Source: Streptomyces noursei (lineage in GTDB: Bacteria > Actinomycetota > Actinomycetes > Streptomycetales > Streptomycetaceae). Taken from it: 64,000 nucleotides of DNA. Shown in pieces: positions 58,197 through 64,000 of the stretch. Position 1 is the stretch's first letter. Each line of letters starts with the position of its first letter. Where the stretch lies: assembly GCF_001646665.1 (NCBI RefSeq), contig NZ_LWBU01000249.1, positions 104,907 through 168,906 on the forward strand, given 5' to 3'. The notes beneath the pieces were generated by a model, which saw only the letters and a program-made list of their open reading frames with translations, had not been told where the DNA came from and searched no databases. A program made the position numbers and the translations under genes.

Positions 58197-58742
58197 CTAC
58201 AGGACGTCGCCGTCGCGCCAGTCGAAGAGCAGCGCGCCCGCGTCAGCGGCGGGCAGCGGCCGGCCGCGCGACGGGCGCAGGTACGTCGAGTCCTCCTCGT
58301 CCGGCAGGTGCGCCACCCCGTCCGGGCCGTACGCCTCGACGCGGCCGTTCCACAGCTGCCAGCCGCGCGCCCGGTACAGCTCGGCGCCCTCGTCGGAGGC
58401 CGACAGCGCGCCGAACGCGTACGCCCCGTCGACGACCTCCTCCAGCGCCGCCATCACCCGGCCGCCCAGGCCCTGGCGGCGGCGGTCGGCGCGGACGGCG
58501 ACCGCCTCCACGTACCCGATCCGGTACGAGCGGCCCGCGTGGCCCACGCGGCGCATGATCACGCTGCCGTGCGCGGCCACACCGTGCTCGTCCTCCACGT
58601 ACGCGTGGACGCCGCCGAGGCCGTGGTCCCAGTCCTCGTCGCCGAAGTCGCCGTCGAACGCGGCGTCCAGCATCGCCCGTATCCCGGCGAGGGCGGCGGA
58701 GGACAGCTCGTAGGTGTGAGCCGTACGCAACGAGTCGGTCAT
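58197..58742 (-). CDS. AAC(2')-I-like aminoglycoside N-acetyltransferase
   Basis: The 181-residue GNAT protein matches the plan of AAC(2')-I enzymes such as mycobacterial AAC(2')-Ic: an opening with AFDGDFGDEDWDHGLGG, the acetyl-CoA loop VRADRRRQGLGGRV, GAYAFGALSAS, LYRARGWQLWNG, and a C-terminal LFDWRDGDVL. AAC(2')-I acetylates the 2'-amino group of aminoglycosides; in mycobacteria the intrinsic role is debated. Here it may be a chromosomal housekeeping copy rather than an acquired resistance gene, as its GC and codon use match its neighbours. Confidence 0.85.
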   Translation of the reverse strand: MTDSLRTAHTYELSSAALAGIRAMLDAAFDGDFGDEDWDHGLGGVHAYVEDEHGVAAHGSVIMRRVGHAGRSYRIGYVEAVAVRADRRRQGLGGRVMAALEEVVDGAYAFGALSASDEGAELYRARGWQLWNGRVEAYGPDGVAHLPDEEDSTYLRPSRGRPLPAADAGALLFDWRDGDVL

Positions 58743-58818
58743 ACGGCCCAGTTTCCCAGCGGCGACGGGGCGGGCGGTGACAAATCGGCCACCACCCGCC
58801 CCGCGCCGTCCGGAAGTG

Positions 58819-59232
58819 TCAGAGCCGGCCGCCCGTCAGCCGGGAGAGCGGGCCGCGCTGCCGCAGACCGGCCCGGCGGCCCAGGGCGTACGAGGACGCC
58901 ACGACGGTCGCCACGCCGGCGCCCGCGCCGGTGACGATGGCCTTCCGGGCCTTGAACAGCGTCCAGGCCACCCCCGCCTTGCCGACGGTGCGGCCGGCCG
59001 CCGTGCTGACGGCCGACTGGGCCGTCCGGGCGGCGGACTTCGCCTTCTCGGCGGTCGCCCCGCCGATGCCGGCGAGCTTCTCCATGCCGCCGCCCGCGGA
59101 CTGCGACGCGGACTTCCCGGCATCCTGCGCCGTCTTGCCCGCGCTCTTGGCGGTGTCCTGCGCCCGCTCCTTGGTCGCCGTGCCGGCCCGCGATGCGGTC
59201 TTGGTCGTCGAAGTCTTGTTCGTCTCGGTCAT
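58819..59232 (-). CDS. Ala/Thr/Lys-rich protein with one hydrophobic helix
   Basis: The 137-residue protein is low-complexity and amphipathic (TAKSAGKTAQDAGKSASQSA), like LEA or membrane-associated stress proteins, and has one short membrane-like segment (AIVTGAGAGVATVVASSYAL) near the C-terminus. It shows no catalytic motif. It is perhaps a membrane-linked structural or stress protein, but this is a guess from composition. Confidence 0.7.
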   Translation of the reverse strand: MTETNKTSTTKTASRAGTATKERAQDTAKSAGKTAQDAGKSASQSAGGGMEKLAGIGGATAEKAKSAARTAQSAVSTAAGRTVGKAGVAWTLFKARKAIVTGAGAGVATVVASSYALGRRAGLRQRGPLSRLTGGRL

Positions 59233-59345
59233 GCTGTGCGGATAACCGCTCAGCGCCCCCGCAAACTGGGGCCGTTCGGCCCGTACCGCGCCGCCGCCGC
59301 GCCCGGGGACGGCGCCGTCCGTCCCCGGGCGCGGCCGCCCGCGGG

Positions 59346-60371
59346 TCAGTAGACGCTGACGCCGTACGCGCTCAGCGCCTCGCGCACCGGCTGGTGGATC
59401 GCCGAGCCGCTGGTGCCCGTGCAGCCGGAGCTGCCGGAGTGGATGCCGAGGGCGACCGACCCGGCGAAGTGGGCGCCGCCGCTGTCACCGCCGGCCGAGC
59501 ACGCCGTCGTACGGACCAGGCCGTAAACCGGGCCGTCGCTGTAGTTGACGGTCACGTTCACGGCGGTGACGGTGCCGCTGGTGACCTTGGTGGTGGAGCC
59601 GCTCTTGCGGATGGCCTGCCCGACGACGGCGTCCGCCGCGGAGGAGATGTCCTGCTGACTGCCGTTGTGGAGGCTGACGCCGCCCGGGGTGTTCGCCGTG
59701 CTGGTGTAGCGGACCAGGCCGTAGTCGTTGGTCGGGAAGCTGGTGCCCTCCCGTACGCCGATCTGCGCCCCGCCGGACGTCGCCGACCAGCTCGACGCGG
59801 AGTTGGTGCAGTGTCCGGCGGTCAGGAAGTACCGGGTGGTCCCCTTCTGCACGTTGAAGGCGGCCGAGCAGCGGAATCCGCCTCCGTACACGGCCTCGCC
59901 GCCCGCGACCTCGCGCGTGAAGGTGCCCGGTACGCGGCTGATCCGCACCGCCCCGTCGAGCGAGGCGGCGACCCGGCGCAGCCGGGCCATGTCGCGGGCG
60001 CCGACGGAGGAGTCGGCCTCGACGGCGATCAGGTTGGCGCGCGGGTCCAGTCCCCAGGAGGTGCCCGGGATCTTCGCCCGCCGCTCCAGCGCGGCCATGG
60101 CGGCGGAGAGTTCGGCGGATCCGCGGGTGACGATCCGCGGCACCGCTCCGGCGGCACGGGCCCGCTCGGCGGCGGCCCGGGTGGTGACGGTGGCGATCAG
60201 CCGGCCGTCCTCCAGGTACGTCCCGGCGCTCTCGGCGCCGAGCTGCCGCTCGACGGCCGTGTCGAGGGCGTACGGGGTGGGGGTGGAGGCGGCGGGGGTG
60301 GCGCCGAGGCCGAGCGTGGCTAAGACGAGTGCGGCGGACAGGGCGATGCGCGCACGGGTGGTGCGTCTCAT
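59346..60371 (-). CDS. Streptogrisin-type secreted serine protease (S1E)
   Basis: This 341-residue prepro-enzyme has a Sec signal (ALSAALVLATLGLGATPAAS), a pro-domain to about residue 154, and a mature protease starting near Val155 (VAGGEAVYGGGFRCS). The catalytic triad is His187 (TAGHCT), Asp216 (NDYGLVRY) and Ser297 (GGDSGG), with paired cysteines as in streptogrisins A/B. ATG at 60371 follows GGAG. It probably degrades extracellular protein for nutrients during development. The proline-catabolic pair downstream may use some of the products, but the link is only positional. Confidence 0.94.
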   Translation of the reverse strand: MRRTTRARIALSAALVLATLGLGATPAASTPTPYALDTAVERQLGAESAGTYLEDGRLIATVTTRAAAERARAAGAVPRIVTRGSAELSAAMAALERRAKIPGTSWGLDPRANLIAVEADSSVGARDMARLRRVAASLDGAVRISRVPGTFTREVAGGEAVYGGGFRCSAAFNVQKGTTRYFLTAGHCTNSASSWSATSGGAQIGVREGTSFPTNDYGLVRYTSTANTPGGVSLHNGSQQDISSAADAVVGQAIRKSGSTTKVTSGTVTAVNVTVNYSDGPVYGLVRTTACSAGGDSGGAHFAGSVALGIHSGSSGCTGTSGSAIHQPVREALSAYGVSVY

Positions 60372-60455
60372 CCCGGGTCTCCTTCGTCGTACGACGGGTG
60401 GGGTACCGGAAAATTGACATGTCCACCACATAAAGACAAGGGTGCCCGCACGCGA

Positions 60456-60493
60456 ACCGCCCCCGCCCGGCGTGGGGGCCGGACGGGGGCGGT
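60456..60493. terminator. Terminator after pruA
   Basis: A 16-base-pair stem with one mismatch (ACCGCCCCCGCCCGGC and GCCGGACGGGGGCGGT) lies just past the pruA stop on the minus strand. Confidence 0.75.
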
Positions 60494-60509
60494 GTCTGCG
60501 GGACGGGCG

Positions 60510-62141
60510 TCAGCCCATGTGCGGGTACGTGTAGTCCGTCGGCGGGACCAGCGTCTCCTTGATGGCGCGGGTCAGCGTCCAGCGCATCAGGTTCTGCGGG
60601 GCGCCGGCCTTGTCGTTCGTACCGGAGGCACGGCCGCCGCCGAAGGGCTGCTGGCCGACGACGGCGCCGGTCGACTTGTCGTTGATGTAGAAGTTGCCCG
60701 CGGCGTACCGGAGCTTCTCCATCGTGTACGCGGCCGCGGCCCGGTCGCCCGCGATGACCGAACCGGTCAGCGCGTACGCCGAGACCGACTCCATCTGCTC
60801 CAGCATCGCGTCGTAGTCCTCGTCCTGGTAGACGTACACCGCGAGGATGGGGCCGAAGTACTCGGTCGTGAAGACCTCGTTGGCCGGGTCCGTGCACTCG
60901 ATGACGGTCGGGCGGACGAACCAGCCGACCGAGTCGTCGTAGGTGCCGCCCGCGACGATCGTGCACGCCGGGTCGGCCTTGGCGCGGTCGATGGCGGCCT
61001 TGTTCTTGGCGAAGGACCGCTCGTCGATGACGGCGCCGATGAAGTTCGTCAGGTCGGTGACGTCACCCATCCTGATGCCGTCGACCTCGGCCGCGAACTC
61101 CTCCTTGAAGCCGGAGTTCCAGATCGAGGCCGGGATGTACGCGCGCGAGGACGCCGAGCACTTCTGGCCCTGGTACTCGAAGGAGCCGCGGGTCAGCGCG
61201 GTCTTCAGCACGGCGCGGTCGGCGCTCGGGTGGGCGACGACGAAGTCCTTGCCGCCGGTCTCACCGACGATGCGCGGGTAGCCGCGGTACTTCTCGATGT
61301 TGTTGCCGACCGTCTTCCACAGGTGCTGGAAGGTCTTGGTCGAGCCGGTGAAGTGGATGCCCGCGAGCTCCGGGTGGTTCAGCGCCACCTCGGAGACGGC
61401 GATGCCGTCGCCCGTCACCAGGTTGATGACGCCCTTGGGCAGGCCCGCCTCCTCCAGCAGCTGCATGAGCAGCACGGCGGCGTGGGTCTGCGTCGGGGAC
61501 GGCTTCCACACGACCACGTTGCCCATCAGGGCGGGGGCGGTGGGGAGGTTGCCCGCGATGGCGGTGAAGTTGAAGGGCGTGATCGCGTAGACGAAGCCCT
61601 CCAGCGGGCGGTGGTCGAGGCGGTTCCACACACCCGGGGCGTTGGCCGGCGGCTGCTCGGCGAGCAGGTCGCGGGCGTACTTGACGTTGAAGCGCCAGAA
61701 GTCGACCAGCTCGCACGGCGTGTCGATCTCGGCCTGCTGGACCGTCTTGGACTGGCCGAGCATGGTCGAGGCCGCCATCGTCTCGCGCCAGGGGCCGGCG
61801 AGCAGCTCGGCGGCGCGCAGGATGATCGCGGCGCGGTCGTCGAAGGACATCGCGCGCCAGGCCGGAGCGGCGGCCAGGGCCGCGTCGATCGCGTCCTGGG
61901 CGTCCGCCTGCGTGGCGCCGGCGAAGGTGCCGAGGACCTTGGCGTGGTTGTGCGGCTGCACGACGTCGACGCGCTCACCGCCGCCCATCCGCTTGACGCC
62001 GCCGATGGTCATCGGGAGCTCGATGGGGTTCTCGGACAGCTCCTTGAGCTTCGCCTCCAGGCGGGCGCGCTCGGCCGAACCGGGGGCGTAGGTGTGGACC
62101 GGCTCGTTGACCGGAGCGGGGACCTGGGTCACAGCGTCCAT
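60510..62141 (-). CDS. pruA: L-glutamate gamma-semialdehyde dehydrogenase
   Basis: PruA oxidises L-glutamate gamma-semialdehyde (from proline) to glutamate with NAD. The 543-residue aldehyde dehydrogenase has the catalytic Glu294 (VGETGGKDF) and Cys328 (GQKCSASSR). The N-terminal region resembles PutA/PruA type 1 enzymes. It lies 16 bases after putB, and together they form a complete proline-to-glutamate operon. Confidence 0.95.
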   Translation of the reverse strand: MDAVTQVPAPVNEPVHTYAPGSAERARLEAKLKELSENPIELPMTIGGVKRMGGGERVDVVQPHNHAKVLGTFAGATQADAQDAIDAALAAAPAWRAMSFDDRAAIILRAAELLAGPWRETMAASTMLGQSKTVQQAEIDTPCELVDFWRFNVKYARDLLAEQPPANAPGVWNRLDHRPLEGFVYAITPFNFTAIAGNLPTAPALMGNVVVWKPSPTQTHAAVLLMQLLEEAGLPKGVINLVTGDGIAVSEVALNHPELAGIHFTGSTKTFQHLWKTVGNNIEKYRGYPRIVGETGGKDFVVAHPSADRAVLKTALTRGSFEYQGQKCSASSRAYIPASIWNSGFKEEFAAEVDGIRMGDVTDLTNFIGAVIDERSFAKNKAAIDRAKADPACTIVAGGTYDDSVGWFVRPTVIECTDPANEVFTTEYFGPILAVYVYQDEDYDAMLEQMESVSAYALTGSVIAGDRAAAAYTMEKLRYAAGNFYINDKSTGAVVGQQPFGGGRASGTNDKAGAPQNLMRWTLTRAIKETLVPPTDYTYPHMG

Positions 62142-62157
62142 GAGTTCCGTAACTCCT

Positions 62158-63084
62158 TCAGTTCTTGGTGATCATCGAGCGGACGAAGAACAGCAGGTTG
62201 GCCGGCTTCTCCGCGAGGCGGCGCATGAAGTACCCGTACCAGTCGGTTCCGTACGCGGTGTAGACGCGCATCCGGTGCCCCTCGGCGGCGAGCCGCACGT
62301 GCTCGTCGCTGCGGATCCCGTACAGCATCTGGAACTCGTACTCGTCCAGTTTGCGCCCGGCGCGGCGCGCGAGCTCCTGCCCGATGGCGATGAGCCGCGG
62401 ATCGTGCGACCCGATCATCGGGTAGCCGTCGCCCTCCATCAGGATCCTGAGGATCCGGACGTACTCCTTGTCGATCTCCGTCTTGTCCTGGTACGCGACG
62501 GAGGCGGGCTCCTTGTAGGCGCCCTTCACGATCCGGACGCGGCTGCCGTTCGCGGCGAGGCGACGGGCGTCCTCCTCGGTACGGAAGAGGTACGCCTGGA
62601 TGACGCAGCCGGTCTGCGGGAAGTCCTTCCGCAGCTCCTCGTGGATGGCGAACATCGAGTCGAGGGTGGTGTGGTCCTCCGCGTCCAGGGTGACCGTGGT
62701 GCCGATGGCGGCGGCCGCCTCGACGACCGGGCGGACGTTGGCGAGGGCCAGCTCGTGGCCGCCGTCGAGCGCCTGGCCGAACATCGAGAGCTTGACCGAC
62801 ATCTCGGCCCGGGTGCCGAGGTCCAGCCCCTTGAGGCGGTCGATCAGCTCCAGGTAGGCGTCGCGCGCGGCGAACGCCTGTTCGCGGGTGGTGATGTCCT
62901 CCCCCACCACGTCCAGGGTGACCTCCAGGCCCCTGGCCGTCGTCTCCCGGACGATGGGGACGACCTGCTCGACCGTCTCACCGGCGATGAAGCGGCCGAC
63001 GACCTGCTTGGTGCCCGGAGCGGCAGAGACGAAACGGCGCATCTTGTCGCTGCGCGACGCGGCGAGGATCACGGGACCCAGCAC
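62158..63084 (-). CDS. putB: Proline dehydrogenase (monofunctional)
   Basis: PutB oxidises proline to pyrroline-5-carboxylate with FAD. The 308-residue protein has the PRODH-barrel motifs: TVTLDAEDHTTLDSMF, CVIQAYLFRTEEDA, RIVKGAYKEPA and YEFQMLYGIRSD with the substrate-binding arginines near RMRVYTAYGTDWYGYFMRRL. GTG at 63084 follows GGAGG; the longer in-frame upstream stretch is not coding. It is the first gene of the putB-pruA operon and is divergent from the PucR-like regulator gene. Confidence 0.94.
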   Translation of the reverse strand: MLGPVILAASRSDKMRRFVSAAPGTKQVVGRFIAGETVEQVVPIVRETTARGLEVTLDVVGEDITTREQAFAARDAYLELIDRLKGLDLGTRAEMSVKLSMFGQALDGGHELALANVRPVVEAAAAIGTTVTLDAEDHTTLDSMFAIHEELRKDFPQTGCVIQAYLFRTEEDARRLAANGSRVRIVKGAYKEPASVAYQDKTEIDKEYVRILRILMEGDGYPMIGSHDPRLIAIGQELARRAGRKLDEYEFQMLYGIRSDEHVRLAAEGHRMRVYTAYGTDWYGYFMRRLAEKPANLLFFVRSMITKN

Positions 63085-63257
63085 GGGGCACCTCCACGGA
63101 ACACGGATCGAAGGGGGCCGGAGACGGAAGATTCCGTATCGGCACGGAGAACCACCGTGAAACCTAAGGATCGCTTCGATGGTCGGCCATCGACAGCTGT
63201 CACGCATCCGTGCCCCACGTCTCATACAGATGTCTGAGCGAGTGGCAGAATGTCCGG
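63085..63257. promoter_or_regulatory. putB/regulator divergent control region
   Basis: Two dyads are visible: CGATGG-TCGG-CCATCG (63177-63192) and the perfect palindrome GACAGCTGTC (63192-63201), which share one base. The region is relatively AT-rich and should hold both promoters and the site of the regulator. Confidence 0.5.
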
Positions 63258-64000
63258 GTGAAGGCCGATTACCAGGACCTGGTCGACGAGATCTCGGCGC
63301 TCCTCGGCGCCCCCGCCACGCTGGAGAACCGCGACTTCGGGCTGATCGCCTTCGGCGCGCACGACAGCGACGACGACACCGCGATGGACCCCGTGCGCAC
63401 CCGTTCCATCCTGACCAGGAAGTCCACCCCCGCGGTGCGCGCCTGGTTCGAGGGGTTCGGCATCACCCGGGCGACCGGCCCGGTGCGCATCCCCGCCGCC
63501 CCGGACGCGGGCGTCCTGCGCGACCGGATCTGCCTCCCGGTACGGCACCGGGGCGTCGTGCTCGGATACGTGTGGCTCCTCGACGCCGACCCCGGGCCTT
63601 CCGCCGGCCGGCTGACGGCCGCCATGGAGGTGGCCGAGCGGATCGGCGCCCTGCTGGCGGACGAGGAGCGGGCGGACGCCGACCTCTCCCGCGAGCTGCG
63701 GGCCGTCCTCACCGCCGAGGGCGGATGGCAGTACGACATGGCCGTCGCCGCGCTGCGCACGGCGCTCGGCCGCGACGCGGAGGGGCTGCACGCGCTGCTC
63801 TGCGTCGCGCCCTGGCCCGGCCCCGGGACGCCCTCCGTCCGCACCGCCCCCGGCGTCGCGGCCCTCTGCACGGTGCCGTGGCCGGCGCGCACGGCGCGGG
63901 ACCCGCACCCGGGCGGGACGGGGGCGGGCGGAGCGGGGGCCGAGGCCGGCGGGGCGGGTGCGGGGGCCGGCGGGGCGGGTGCGGGGGCCGGCGGGGCGGG
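63258..64000 (+). CDS. PucR-like regulator, 3'-truncated by the window edge
   Basis: The readable 247 codons begin with GTG (KADYQDLVDEISALLGAPATLENRDFGLIAFG when split) and form the N-terminal sensor-like region of PucR/CdaR-type activators; the C-terminal PucR helix-turn-helix is beyond the edge. Homologues beside putB-pruA in streptomycetes are thought to activate proline use. From about residue 215 the sequence changes to Gly/Ala-rich 7-residue repeats. The link to proline is from position, not from any motif. Confidence 0.8.
   Translation, partial: MKADYQDLVDEISALLGAPATLENRDFGLIAFGAHDSDDDTAMDPVRTRSILTRKSTPAVRAWFEGFGITRATGPVRIPAAPDAGVLRDRICLPVRHRGVVLGYVWLLDADPGPSAGRLTAAMEVAERIGALLADEERADADLSRELRAVLTAEGGWQYDMAVAALRTALGRDAEGLHALLCVAPWPGPGTPSVRTAPGVAALCTVPWPARTARDPHPGGTGAGGAGAEAGGAGAGAGGAGAGAGGA
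63930..64000 (+). repeat. 21-base tandem repeat within the regulator gene
   Basis: GTGCGGGGGCCGGCGGGGCGG recurs in register at the end of the window, with a diverged first copy (GAGGCCGGCGGGGCGG). Each unit adds seven codons of Gly and Ala. The array runs off the edge, so its total length is unknown. Confidence 0.85.

Overview
The window is very GC-rich actinobacterial chromosome and is almost certainly a core region of a Streptomyces genome. The signs are third-codon-position GC bias, frequent GTG starts, an HU protein with a lysine/alanine-rich tail (HupS type), an NdgR-type IclR regulator beside leuCD, two back-to-back conservons, AccB/AccE acyl-CoA carboxylase subunits, and Tat-exported polysaccharide hydrolases. 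The gene order recalls the central S. coelicolor chromosome around the cvn1/cvn2 loci; that synteny is from memory and was not searched.

Layout. 1-9.7 kb is housekeeping: a DAK2-domain protein (cut by the left edge), rpmB, thiD-thiL, a stand-alone Lrp/AsnC effector domain, a DUF3515-like lipoprotein, ddl, plsC-gpsA, cofC and hupS. 10-17 kb holds leuCD with divergent ndgR, five tRNA genes (two Gln, three Glu) near gltX, a HAD phosphatase, a fumarylacetoacetate-hydrolase family protein, and a small ORF with a repeated nonapeptide. 17.6-28.1 kb is two tandem four-gene conservons (sensor kinase-like CvnA, roadblock CvnB, DUF742 CvnC, Ras-like CvnD). 28.5-30.3 kb is the accE-pccB pair.

30.4-47.6 kb is more accessory: a PL8 lyase and a GH64 beta-1,3-glucanase divergent around a LacI-type palindrome; a VWA/metallopeptidase-like protein, a MoxR ATPase and an unknown 456-residue protein; YceI, a methyltransferase, a D,D-carboxypeptidase, an acyltransferase, a transglutaminase-like protein, a TPM-like membrane protein, and an overlapping RsbQ-RsbP-RsbV-like signalling operon.

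47.7-64 kb returns to amino-acid and nitrogen metabolism: cimA behind a possible attenuator; an unusual urease (fused gamma-beta subunit plus an alpha subunit with an altered flap) followed by agmatine deiminase and a TetR regulator and divergent from an NCS1 permease; ilvE; leuB; an AAC(2')-I-like acetyltransferase; a streptogrisin-type protease; and the proline-catabolic pair pruA-putB with a divergent PucR-like regulator cut by the right edge.

The genes combine into a few systems. leuC, leuD, leuB, ilvE and cimA, with NdgR, cover much of leucine/isoleucine synthesis. Proline oxidation, agmatine deimination and the urease-like enzyme release nitrogen. The conservons and the RsbQPV-like operon are signalling modules. 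The strongest candidates for something undescribed are the altered urease locus, the two-repeat peptide, and the MoxR/VWA/unknown trio.
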